Source: Oscillospiraceae bacterium
GTDB taxonomy: Bacteria; Bacillota_A; Clostridia; Oscillospirales; Oscillospiraceae
Length of the DNA stretch: 21,040 nucleotides
Assembly: GCA_017415945.1 (NCBI GenBank)
Contig: JAFQDR010000029.1
Span: forward strand, 1 to 21,040
Direction: 5' to 3'
Numbering within the stretch: position 1 is the first letter of the stretch; each line of letters starts with the position of its first letter. The translations under genes were made by a program, and so were the position numbers. This document shows positions 1-6,823 of this stretch, one piece after another. The notes below the pieces were generated by a model, which saw nothing but the letters and a program-made list of their open reading frames with translations, was not told where the DNA came from and searched no databases.

Positions 1-723
1 ACGGAAGTGAACGGGTTCGCCCTGCTTGGGGTAGCCCTTGTTCAGCCAGGTGACAGGGTAGTTGTCCAGCAGACGGAACATGTTGTCGTACTGAGCTACG
101 TCGCAGGAGTCGCCTTCGCCGTGGTTGAGGGCGTGGATGTAGCCGGACAGAGCGCAGATGCAGGTGTTGTAAGCAGTGATGTAGTCAGACAGGTAGGGGT
201 TAACCTTCAGAGGACCGGAGGTGGGGGATACGCCGTTCATGTACATGTAGCCGCCCATTGCCTGGCCGGATACGTCGTAGGAAGCCTTATCCTTGTAGGG
301 GCCGAACTGGCCGTAGCCGGAAACGTGAACGATAGCCAGCTTGGGGTTTACTTCCCAGATAGCTTCATCGGACAGACCGCGCTTTTCGTAGGAGCCGGGA
401 CGACCTGCTTCGATCCAAATGTCTGCCCACTGTGCGCACTTCAGGAAGATTTCCTTGCCGCGCTTGGTAGCGGTATTCAGAGTGATGGAGAATTCGTTTC
501 TGTGGTTCTGGGACCAGGATGCGGTACCGCGAGTCTGGCAGGGAATGTTGGGAGCTTCAGCCTGCAGAACCTGTGCGCCCATTTCAGCCATCAGAGAGCC
601 TGCGAAGGGACCTGCGATGTTGGTGCCGGTTACGAAAACCTTAACGCCGGACAGAACGCCGAACTGAGGGAAATTGGTGAATTCCAGATGCTGAGCAGCT
701 TCAACAAAAGGTACATTTGCCAT
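1..723 (-). CDS. CaiB/BaiF family CoA-transferase (class III), C-terminus outside window
   Basis: Only the N-terminal 241 residues are present; the gene continues past the left edge. Class III CoA-transferases move CoA between carboxylic acids through an aspartyl-CoA thioester. The fragment shows the family N-terminus (FGVLSGVKVF, then NIAGPFAGSLMAEMGAQV near residues 35-52), the HRNEFS segment near 74, a WEVNPKLAIVHVSGYGQFGP block near 123-142, and KVNPYLSDY, where D180 aligns with the catalytic Asp of CaiB. From memory it resembles both L-carnitine CoA-transferase CaiB and the bile-acid CoA-transferase BaiF, with the WEVNPK...VHVSGYGQ and NPYLSD blocks closest to BaiF. Substrate cannot be assigned from this fragment. 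The start ATG at 723 is preceded by GAAAGGAAG, and a good promoter lies about 100 bases further upstream. Codon use is strongly biased, which suggests high expression. Confidence 0.9.
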   Translation of the reverse strand, partial: MANVPFVEAAQHLEFTNFPQFGVLSGVKVFVTGTNIAGPFAGSLMAEMGAQVLQAEAPNIPCQTRGTASWSQNHRNEFSITLNTATKRGKEIFLKCAQWADIWIEAGRPGSYEKRGLSDEAIWEVNPKLAIVHVSGYGQFGPYKDKASYDVSGQAMGGYMYMNGVSPTSGPLKVNPYLSDYITAYNTCICALSGYIHALNHGEGDSCDVAQYDNMFRLLDNYPVTWLNKGYPKQGEPVHFR

Positions 724-826
724 AGTAAAAACTTCCTTTCAATATAATCCGGGGGCCTTCACCCTCCGGTAATTTACGTTTTCACCGTACCGCAAGCCGC
801 ACAGCACGACACACGGTACTGCTGAT

Positions 827-855
827 ATGATACCTTTTTGTAAGACAATTGTCAA
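827..855 (-). promoter_or_regulatory. sigma-A promoter of the CoA-transferase gene
   Basis: Reading the minus strand, TTGACA (855-850) is separated by 17 bases from TATCAT (832-827). The -35 is a perfect consensus. Transcription should start near 820, giving a leader of about 100 bases before the ATG at 723. Confidence 0.75.
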
Positions 856-1183
856 GTTTTTGACTTCCAGAAATAGACAGTGATTTTTGTTGCTTTTGCA
901 CACTTTACACGATTTCAACGCATTCTTTTTTCACAACGTCCGCAACTACTGCACAAATTTAGAGACCGTTTTTGATTGCAAATTAACAAAGTTTTCCCCT
1001 TCTCCACGGAATTCTCCCCATATTCCTCCTATAAAATATTGTGGAATTGCACAGATTTTTCTGTTTCGGCTTTTTCTTCACCGCCCACGGAAGCTGTGCG
1101 TTCACAGCGGACATATGTTGATAACTTTGTTGAAAAGCGGAAAACTTATGTCAACCGAGAAAATAGTTTTTTCCATTCGGGGC
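856..1183. other. AT-rich intergenic region between divergent transcription units
   Basis: No convincing coding region is seen. Short open frames lack ribosome binding sites and recognisable protein features. The only pattern noted is a pair of DnaA-box-like nonamers on the minus strand: TTATCAACA (1124-1116) and TTTTCAACA (1136-1128), 12 bases apart. Each differs from TTATCCACA by one or two bases, so this may be chance. Confidence 0.5.
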
Positions 1184-1212
1184 TTTACAAACATTTTTTT
1201 CGGTGCTACAAT
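1184..1212 (+). promoter_or_regulatory. sigma-A promoter of the TPP-riboswitch operon
   Basis: TTTACA (1184-1189), a 17-base spacer, then TACAAT (1207-1212). Transcription would start near 1219, just before the riboswitch aptamer. This spacing fits a leader that begins with the aptamer. Confidence 0.75.
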
Positions 1213-1221
1213 GAACCCAAC

Positions 1222-1312
1222 AAACAGACAGGGGTGCCCCATGCGGGGCTGAGATTGGCGGAGAGCCGAGTCCCTTATTACCTGATCCGGGTCATGCCGG
1301 CGTAGGGAGTCG
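1222..1312 (+). promoter_or_regulatory. TPP riboswitch (THI element) aptamer
   Basis: The conserved THI-box blocks occur in order: GGGGTGC (1231-1237), GCTGAGA (1248-1254), a variable hairpin (TTGGCGGAGAGCCGA), CCCTTATTACCTGATC (1272-1287), then GGGTCATGCCGGCGTAGGGA (1289-1308). CTGAGA and ACCTGATC form the pyrimidine and pyrophosphate sensing core of this class. It sits between a promoter and an intrinsic terminator, upstream of a thiamine-precursor transporter operon. Binding of thiamine pyrophosphate is therefore expected to favour termination. No antiterminator pairing was worked out in detail. Confidence 0.95.
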
Positions 1313-1334
1313 AACCATATGATTTGATCGTATC

Positions 1335-1371
1335 AGCGGCTGTCCTACATAGGACAGCCGCTTTTTGTTTT
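1335..1371 (+). terminator. Intrinsic terminator of the TPP riboswitch expression platform
   Basis: A perfect 12-bp stem AGCGGCTGTCCT (1335-1346) pairs with AGGACAGCCGCT (1351-1362) around an ACAT loop, followed by a T-rich tract. It lies 27 bases after the aptamer and before the permease gene, as expected for attenuation control. Confidence 0.9.
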
Positions 1372-1376
1372 AATAA

Positions 1377-1430
1377 GCCTCCCCTGTGTAAGGGGAGGTG
1401 AGCCGAGGAACGAGGCTCGGAGGGGTTGTA
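1377..1430 (+). repeat. Short palindromic dispersed element, copy 1
   Basis: The element begins AGCCTCCCC...GGGGAGGTG, contains a hairpin GAGCC...GGCTC (1400-1418), and ends CGGAGGGG. The same architecture appears at 14498-14541: AGCCTCTCCC...GGGAGAGGTG, a different inner hairpin, then CGGAGAGGG. Conserved outer blocks with a variable inner stem are typical of small dispersed palindromic elements. This copy lies in the operon leader, between the riboswitch terminator and the permease start, so it is transcribed on read-through. Confidence 0.6.
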
Positions 1431-1452
1431 ATTCATTGAAATGAGGCTTGTT

Positions 1453-2220
1453 ATGAATAAAAAGCAACAATATATACTGCCGACACTAACCTTCGTTTTG
1501 GTCATCGGGGCATGGGAGCTTGGGGTGCGGCTGTTTGATATCCCCGCCTATGTGCTCCCCTCCCCTTCTGCAGTGGCCTTTGCCTTGGTCAGTGACATGA
1601 GCAATCTTTGGATGCACTCCATGGTCACCCTGCAGGAAGCCGTATGGGGGCTGCTGATTGCCGCGGCACTGGCGGTATTCATCGCCATCGCCATGGATCT
1701 GAGCCGCAGCGTGTATTTCAGCCTGTTCCCTTATCTGGTAGTGACCCAGACCGTGCCCGTTATGGTGCTGGGGCCTCTGTTTACCATTTGGTTCGGCTTC
1801 GGGCTTACCCCCAAGATCCTCATGGTGGTGTTCATGTGCTTCTTCCCCATCGTCATTTCTCTCAGCGATGCCCTAAAGGCCGTGGACCCCAATCAACTGA
1901 ATCTGCTGCGGAGCTTCGGCGCATCCAAGCTGCAGCAATATGTCTATGTCAAGCTCCCCGCTGCCGCCACTGCTCTGTTCTCGGGACTGAAGGTTTCCGC
2001 TACCTACTGTATGGGCGGTGCAATTGTGGGGGAATGGCTGTCAGCCGCCGCAGGTCTGGGCTATTACATGATCCGTCTGAAAAACGGGTTCATGATGGAT
2101 AAGCTCTTTGCCTGCGTTATTGCGATCATTTTCTGGAGCCTCATCCTAAACGGGGCTGTCAGTTTGTCGGAACGAGTACTCTTCCCATATAAAAAAGCGA
2201 AAAAGGAGCAACAAACATGA
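1453..2220 (+). CDS. thiX: ABC transporter permease, ThiX-like (thiamine precursor uptake)
   Basis: A 255-residue integral membrane protein with the SsuC/TauC/ThiX-type permease fold. It has about six hydrophobic segments (near residues 8-24, 55-80, 90-112, 118-140, 180-200, 215-240), a PAYVLPSP segment close to the N-terminus, and the cytoplasmic coupling loop around SFGASKLQQYVYVKLPAA that contacts the ATPase. With the lipoprotein and ATPase downstream it should form the importer for a thiamine pyrimidine precursor. An in-frame ATG at 1441 exists but has no ribosome binding site; GAGG sits six bases before 1453, so 1453 is preferred. The stop overlaps the next start (ATGA, 2217-2220), indicating translational coupling. 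The TPP riboswitch upstream supports the thiamine assignment over taurine or sulfonate transport. Confidence 0.87.
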   Translation: MNKKQQYILPTLTFVLVIGAWELGVRLFDIPAYVLPSPSAVAFALVSDMSNLWMHSMVTLQEAVWGLLIAAALAVFIAIAMDLSRSVYFSLFPYLVVTQTVPVMVLGPLFTIWFGFGLTPKILMVVFMCFFPIVISLSDALKAVDPNQLNLLRSFGASKLQQYVYVKLPAAATALFSGLKVSATYCMGGAIVGEWLSAAAGLGYYMIRLKNGFMMDKLFACVIAIIFWSLILNGAVSLSERVLFPYKKAKKEQQT

Positions 2221-3206
2221 AAAAAATCATTGCATTGCTGTTGAGCGTTATCATGTGTGTGGGCCTTACCGCCTGCGCCTCCGATGATTCCGCGCAATCC
2301 GAAAACGGTCTCAAGGATGTTACGGTCGTGCTGGACTATGTGCCCAACACCAACCACACGGGCTTTTATGTCGCCCAAGCGCTGGGCTATTACGAGGCAC
2401 AAGGACTGAATGTCACCGTCATTGAGCCCGGTGACAATGACTCCACCACCCTGTGCGCGGTAGGCAGAGCAGAGTTTGCCGTATCCTATCAGGAAAACGT
2501 CACCTATGCCCGCACCGCATCGGAGCCCCTGCCCATCCGTGCCATCGCCACCATTATCCAGCACAACACCTCCGGCTTCATCTTCCGTCCCGACAGCGGC
2601 ATCGAGAGCCCCAAGGACTTTGAAGGCAAGGTCTACGCAGGCTGGCAGGCCCCCAGTGAGGCCGCGGTACTGGAAGCGGTCATGAAGCAGGACGGTGCCG
2701 ACTTCTCCAAGCTCACCATGGTGGGCGCATCGGGAAGCGGTCTGGATTCCATGACCAACGGTATCGACATCCAGTGGGAATTTGAAGGCTGGGCCATCAT
2801 CAACGACCGCATGAACGGTCACGAGGTAGGCTACCTGCCCGTCAACGAGCTGGACAGCCGTCTGGACTACTACACCCCCGTCATCATCACCAATGAAACC
2901 ATGATCGACGAGAACCCCGAAACCGTACAGGCATTTATGACCGCCACCAAGCAGGGCTATGAATACGCCATCGCCAACCCCGATGCCTCCGCTGAAATTC
3001 TGGCTAAGGTCATCCCCGAAACCGACCCCGAATTTATCAAGGAATCCCAGAAGTTCCTGTCCGAGCAGTACAGCATGGACAGTGACACTTGGGGTCTGAT
3101 GAAGGACGAGGTATGGGACGGCTACACGGAATTTATGTACGAGTACGGCCTCATCGACAAGAGCATCCCCGCCGATCAGCAGTACACCAACCAATTTATC
3201 AAGTAA
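2217..3206 (+). CDS. thiY: THI5/NMT1-family substrate-binding lipoprotein, ThiY-like
   Basis: A 329-residue extracytoplasmic binding protein. Residues 1-20 form a lipoprotein signal ending in the lipobox LTAC, so Cys20 is the likely lipidated residue. The mature part has the THI5/NMT1-like beginning VVLDYVPNTNHTGFYVAQAL, followed by GYYEAQGLNV and the periplasmic-binding-protein-like body. In Bacillus, ThiY binds N-formyl-4-amino-5-aminomethyl-2-methylpyrimidine (FAMP), a thiamine breakdown product; related proteins bind hydroxymethylpyrimidine. The exact ligand cannot be read from the sequence. AAAGGAG precedes the start, which overlaps the permease stop by four bases. The gene is nine bases upstream of the ATPase gene. 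Expression should follow the TPP riboswitch. Confidence 0.9.
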   Translation: MKKIIALLLSVIMCVGLTACASDDSAQSENGLKDVTVVLDYVPNTNHTGFYVAQALGYYEAQGLNVTVIEPGDNDSTTLCAVGRAEFAVSYQENVTYARTASEPLPIRAIATIIQHNTSGFIFRPDSGIESPKDFEGKVYAGWQAPSEAAVLEAVMKQDGADFSKLTMVGASGSGLDSMTNGIDIQWEFEGWAIINDRMNGHEVGYLPVNELDSRLDYYTPVIITNETMIDENPETVQAFMTATKQGYEYAIANPDASAEILAKVIPETDPEFIKESQKFLSEQYSMDSDTWGLMKDEVWDGYTEFMYEYGLIDKSIPADQQYTNQFIK

Positions 3207-3215
3207 GGATATTAT

Positions 3216-3944
3216 ATGAAACTGCAAGTCAAAAACCTCTCCGTGACCTTTGAACACAAACGCATACTGGAGAACCTGAACCTTACTGTCCGTTCGGGTG
3301 AATTTGTTGCCCTCATCGGCCCTTCGGGCTGCGGCAAATCCACCCTGCTGAACATCTTGGCAGGGGTGCTGTCTCCCGAATGTGGGGAGATCTATGTAGA
3401 CGGCAGCCCCGTAACGGGGGTCAGCTCTCACTTTGCCTATATGCCCCAGAGCGACCTGCTGCTGCCATGGAAAACCATACTGGACAATGTGACCCTGTAC
3501 GGCACCCTCCACGGAAAGAAACAGGAAGCCCGCGAAAGAGCCTTGCGGGAGTTCCCCGTTTTTGGCTTGCAGGGCTACGAAAAAGCATACCCCCACGAGC
3601 TTTCGGGGGGTATGCGCCAGCGGGCTGCCTTCCTGCGTACGGCACTGTGCAGTGCGGATATTATGCTGCTGGATGAGCCCTTCGGGGCACTGGATGTCAT
3701 TACCCGCAATGATATGCAGGACTGGCTGCTGCGGCTCCGCCGTGAGCTGGGGCGCACCACTCTGCTGGTGACCCACGACATTGACGAGGCCCTGTATCTG
3801 GCAGACCGCATTGTGGTGCTGGGCGGGTCCCCCGCCTGTGTCACCCGTGAGATCGACCTGACAGGCATAGAAAAATCCCGTGACTGGCTGTATGAGCAGT
3901 CGGAGCTGCGGAAAGAAATTTTCAATATTCTGCGCCATGATTGA
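3216..3944 (+). CDS. thiZ: ABC transporter ATP-binding protein, ThiZ-like
   Basis: A 242-residue nucleotide-binding subunit. Visible motifs are Walker A GPSGCGKST (residues 35-43), a Q-loop region at YMPQSDLLLPW, the ABC signature LSGGMRQR near 129, Walker B IMLLDEP near 150, the D-loop FGALD, and the H-loop THD near 183. The LLPW after the Q-loop is typical of the nitrate/taurine/ThiZ ATPase group. It supplies energy for the permease and lipoprotein encoded just upstream. A TAAGGA site precedes the ATG. The last eight bases overlap the start of the TatD-family gene, so the four genes form one translationally coupled unit. Confidence 0.92.
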   Translation: MKLQVKNLSVTFEHKRILENLNLTVRSGEFVALIGPSGCGKSTLLNILAGVLSPECGEIYVDGSPVTGVSSHFAYMPQSDLLLPWKTILDNVTLYGTLHGKKQEARERALREFPVFGLQGYEKAYPHELSGGMRQRAAFLRTALCSADIMLLDEPFGALDVITRNDMQDWLLRLRRELGRTTLLVTHDIDEALYLADRIVVLGGSPACVTREIDLTGIEKSRDWLYEQSELRKEIFNILRHD

Positions 3945-4626
3945 TGCTCACATTCACATCACGGCAGAGCTGCTGCCCTATCTTGCAGGTGTCCGCTGTA
4001 TCCCCAACGCCGACAGTCCCCAAGAATACGCCTTCCTGAAATCAGCCGGGTTTTCCGTTATCTCCGCAGGCATTCACCCGTGGAAGGCAGATACGACACC
4101 GTGGGAGGATATGGAGCCCATCCTGCGGGAAGCCCCCATCATTGGGGAGATCGGCTTGGACAGCGAATGGTGCGCCGTGGATATGGATGTGCAGCGCAGA
4201 GTATTTCAATCTCAGCTGGAATTGGCCGCAAGGCTCCATAAGCCTGTGATCCTCCATACCAAGGGCATGGAAGGGGAGATTTTGGATACCATCCGCAAAT
4301 ACCCAAACCGCTATCTGGTGCACTGGTACGACTGCGGCCAACACCTCAGCGAATATATGGACTTAGGCTGTTGGTTCACCATAGGTCCCGAGCTGTCCAA
4401 TCCCAATATAGCGCATCTTGCAAAGACAATCCCCCTTGACCGTCTGCTCATAGAGTCCGACGGCTTGGAGGGTATTGCATGGGCACAGGGTAAAGACCTC
4501 TCCCCTGCCGATTACCCCAACGCCATGACCGAGCATTTGCAGGCGGTGGCCCGTCTGCGGGATATGGAGCATTCCTCCCTGCTCTCACAAATGCAGCAGA
4601 ATCTGGACAGCTTCATCAACGGATAA
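3937..4626 (+). CDS. TatD-family metal-dependent hydrolase in the thiamine-precursor operon
   Basis: A 229-residue TIM-barrel metallohydrolase. Metal-site residues typical of TatD are present: H5-x-H7 (MIDAHIH), E71 in GEIGLD, H107 in ILHTKG, H129 in LVHW and D175 in IESDG. GIHPW near residue 45 is also typical. Known TatD proteins include nucleases, and the wider amidohydrolase superfamily includes deformylases and deaminases. The start at 3937 overlaps the ATPase stop by eight bases; starting further upstream would extend the overlap without a better site. Its place as last gene of a TPP-riboswitch operon suggests action on the imported pyrimidine, for example deformylation as YlmB does in Bacillus, but that is inference. 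It is a little shorter than typical TatD (about 255-265 residues). Confidence 0.85.
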   Translation: MIDAHIHITAELLPYLAGVRCIPNADSPQEYAFLKSAGFSVISAGIHPWKADTTPWEDMEPILREAPIIGEIGLDSEWCAVDMDVQRRVFQSQLELAARLHKPVILHTKGMEGEILDTIRKYPNRYLVHWYDCGQHLSEYMDLGCWFTIGPELSNPNIAHLAKTIPLDRLLIESDGLEGIAWAQGKDLSPADYPNAMTEHLQAVARLRDMEHSSLLSQMQQNLDSFING

Positions 4627-4718
4627 AAACTACGTTTCAAACGCCAATGTTAATCAGATTTGAATTCCCCGCCCTACGGAAAGCGCAATAGAATCGTAAA
4701 CGATTCATCCTCAGACAC

Positions 4719-4752
4719 AAAAATCCCCGACGATTGCTCGTCGGGGATTTTT
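4719..4752. terminator. Bidirectional intrinsic terminator
   Basis: A perfect 15-bp stem AAAAATCCCCGACGA (4719-4733) pairs with TCGTCGGGGATTTTT (4738-4752) around a TTGC loop. A and T runs flank both sides, so it can end the plus-strand thi operon and the minus-strand nadE transcript, which converge here. Confidence 0.9.
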
Positions 4753-4765
4753 ATTTGAGATTGGA

Positions 4766-6652
4766 TCAGATTTCTTCCAGTTCGCTCAGCCACAGGTTTG
4801 CGGATGCGTCGGAGGGCATCAGGAAACCGTTTCTGGGAGATACGGAGAAGTTTTCCACTGCGGGGCCGTCCATCAGGCAGCTGCGCTTAAACTGCTGGCT
4901 GCACAGACGTACGCAGTAGCTCTTGAGCCACATGATCAGGTCATCACGGCTGAACTCGTCGCCGTAAGCCATTTCAGCCAGACGCAGAGTCTTGGAGGGA
5001 GTGAAGCCGCAAATGAGCATCTTGTGGGTGAAGAAGTCCTGCAGGGAGTAGGAGCCTACTTCTTCTTCGGACTTCTGCTCGATGGTGTCATCGGTTACGG
5101 GCAGCAGTTCGGGAGATACGGGGCAGTCCAGAACGTCCCACAGAGCAGCAGCCAGTACTTCGTCTTCGGTGGTGGAAGCGATGTACTTAACAGCAGCGCG
5201 AACCTGAGTCTTGGTCAGACCCATGTTGACGTTGTACATGGAGGTGTGGTCACCGTTGTAGGTGCACCAGCCGTCCACATATTCGGACAGGTCTTCGGTA
5301 CCAACGTGCAGACCGTTGATCTTGTTTGCAACGTCCATGAGCACCTGCGTACGTTCACGAGCCTGTGCGTTTTCGAAAGCTACGGAGTAGTCATCGTGAG
5401 CATGGCCGATATCGTCAAAGTGCACCAGAACGTTCTTGGTAATGTCGATGACGCGAACGTCGCAGCCCCACTGTTCGGAGACAACAATTGCGTTGGACTT
5501 GGTACGGCTGGTGGTACCGAAGCAGGGCATGGTGATCGCAACCGCATTGGTAGAGGGCAGGCCCATCTTCTTCATTGCCATTGCGCAGATCATGACGCAC
5601 AGGGTGGAGTCAACGCCGCCGGAGATACCAACGGTGCAGTGGGTCAGACCCGCAAACTGCATACGGTGAACCAGAGATTCTACCTGAATGTCGATCATGC
5701 GCTTGCAGTAGGAAGGAATATCCTTTTCCAGAGCAGGCAGATGGGGGTTCTTGTGGTAGTGACGGGTCAGCTCGGTGACGTCTTCTTCAATGCCCCAGTC
5801 AGCTACGTTGTATGCCAGATCGGAAGCGCCGAAGGCACCGTTCTTGCGGCGCATATTCATCATGTGGTCAACGTCGATTTCGCTGACTGCCATTGCATTG
5901 GGTTCTTCCTTGGAGGCCAGAACAACGCCGTTTTCAGCGACCATGCACAGGCCGGTGAATACGTTGTCGGTGGTGGATTCGCCGTTGCCGGGAGCAGCCA
6001 TGATCATACCTGCCATCAGATGCTTGGAGCGGTAGCGGATATCCAGAGTTGCTTCGTCCTTGCTGGTAACGGTTGCGGGGAAGGAAGCCATCTGTGCGAT
6101 GATGGTCGCGCCGTTGGCTGCGTGGTTGCCGCCCAGATCCAGCAGGCTGTCCATATCGCCGCCGATTTCAACAGCAACGGTCAGATCCTTGTTTACGTTG
6201 GAGGGGAATACCACGTCATTGGTCAGAGCGGTCACATACTTGCCGCCTACAACGACCTCAGTCACATCTTCATCGGGATAGGAGAAGGGGCTGTTGGTCA
6301 CATCGGTACGGGGTACCATAGCGATCAGATCGCCGTTGTGGATGGCAGCGCCTACGCTGTACAGCTGACCGCCCAGAGCATAGTGCAGACCAACGAATAC
6401 CAGCATATCAATGCCTTCCGTTGCTTCCACTACGGTGCACAGGGCACGTTCCGCAGCGTTCAGCAGATTGCGATAACCGATCAGGTCATAGCAGGTCACG
6501 CCGGTCAGGGTCAGTTCGGGGAATACCAGAACCTTTACGCCCTTTTCCTGTGCCGCCTTGATGCTTTCAATGACACGCTGTGCATTGTAAGCAGGATCGG
6601 CAACCTTGATTACGGGAGAAGCGGCCGCTACTTTTACAAATCCGTCTTTCAT
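4766..6652 (-). CDS. nadE: NAD+ synthase, glutamine-dependent architecture with a degenerate glutaminase site
   Basis: A 628-residue two-domain protein that makes NAD+ from nicotinic acid adenine dinucleotide, ATP and a nitrogen source. Residues about 5-275 form a nitrilase-type glutaminase domain and about 310-628 the synthetase domain. The synthetase side looks intact: PP-loop SGGVDS (344-349), GTEDLSE, and the YNVNMGLTKTQV block. The glutaminase triad is not: E46 (FPEL) is kept, but the lysine that normally follows VVP is R115 (MVPRTD), and the nucleophile position of EICED reads EIGGD, so Cys is replaced by G164. The surrounding GATIIAQMAS and GNGESTTD blocks align well, so this is not a frameshift. 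The enzyme probably uses free ammonia. The start at 6652 matches the family N-terminus (MKDGFVKVAAASP); the AAAGGTGAG site is somewhat distant. It lies 171 bases downstream of glyQS. Confidence 0.95.
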   Translation of the reverse strand: MKDGFVKVAAASPVIKVADPAYNAQRVIESIKAAQEKGVKVLVFPELTLTGVTCYDLIGYRNLLNAAERALCTVVEATEGIDMLVFVGLHYALGGQLYSVGAAIHNGDLIAMVPRTDVTNSPFSYPDEDVTEVVVGGKYVTALTNDVVFPSNVNKDLTVAVEIGGDMDSLLDLGGNHAANGATIIAQMASFPATVTSKDEATLDIRYRSKHLMAGMIMAAPGNGESTTDNVFTGLCMVAENGVVLASKEEPNAMAVSEIDVDHMMNMRRKNGAFGASDLAYNVADWGIEEDVTELTRHYHKNPHLPALEKDIPSYCKRMIDIQVESLVHRMQFAGLTHCTVGISGGVDSTLCVMICAMAMKKMGLPSTNAVAITMPCFGTTSRTKSNAIVVSEQWGCDVRVIDITKNVLVHFDDIGHAHDDYSVAFENAQARERTQVLMDVANKINGLHVGTEDLSEYVDGWCTYNGDHTSMYNVNMGLTKTQVRAAVKYIASTTEDEVLAAALWDVLDCPVSPELLPVTDDTIEQKSEEEVGSYSLQDFFTHKMLICGFTPSKTLRLAEMAYGDEFSRDDLIMWLKSYCVRLCSQQFKRSCLMDGPAVENFSVSPRNGFLMPSDASANLWLSELEEI

Positions 6653-6741
6653 AGGACATACTCACCTTTCTTATTTCTATTTGTTTTTCTCTTGATTTCA
6701 GTTTCTGCCATATACGGCGGCAGTCAGTGAAGGAGGGGTTC

Positions 6742-6771
6742 TCAAGGGGAACCAACCAAGGTTCCCCTTGA
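6742..6771. repeat. 12-bp perfect hairpin between glyQS and nadE
   Basis: TCAAGGGGAACC (6742-6753) pairs with GGTTCCCCTTGA (6760-6771) around a six-base loop. Neither strand has a T-run after it, so it is not a classical terminator. It may be a dispersed palindrome, an mRNA processing or stability hairpin, or a weak attenuator between the two genes. No separate nadE promoter was found in this 171-base gap. Confidence 0.55.
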
Positions 6772-6823
6772 AATTGCGTCGGCATCAGCCGATAGGGCGT
6801 TTCAGCAGAAACGCTCGCGGTTT

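Noticed and set aside
887..1305. Small plus-strand open frames upstream of and into the TPP riboswitch
   Set aside because: They run through the promoter and aptamer, lack ribosome binding sites and show no protein-like features.
2064..3938. Long minus-strand open frame opposite the thiY and thiZ genes
   Set aside because: The plus strand encodes clear ABC transporter components here; the antisense frame is a codon-bias shadow.
5024..6730. Long plus-strand open frame (568 codons) opposite nadE
   Set aside because: Its translation is low-complexity-like (rich in Gly, Val, His, Gln) and mirrors the codon bias of nadE. It has no ribosome binding site or family motif.
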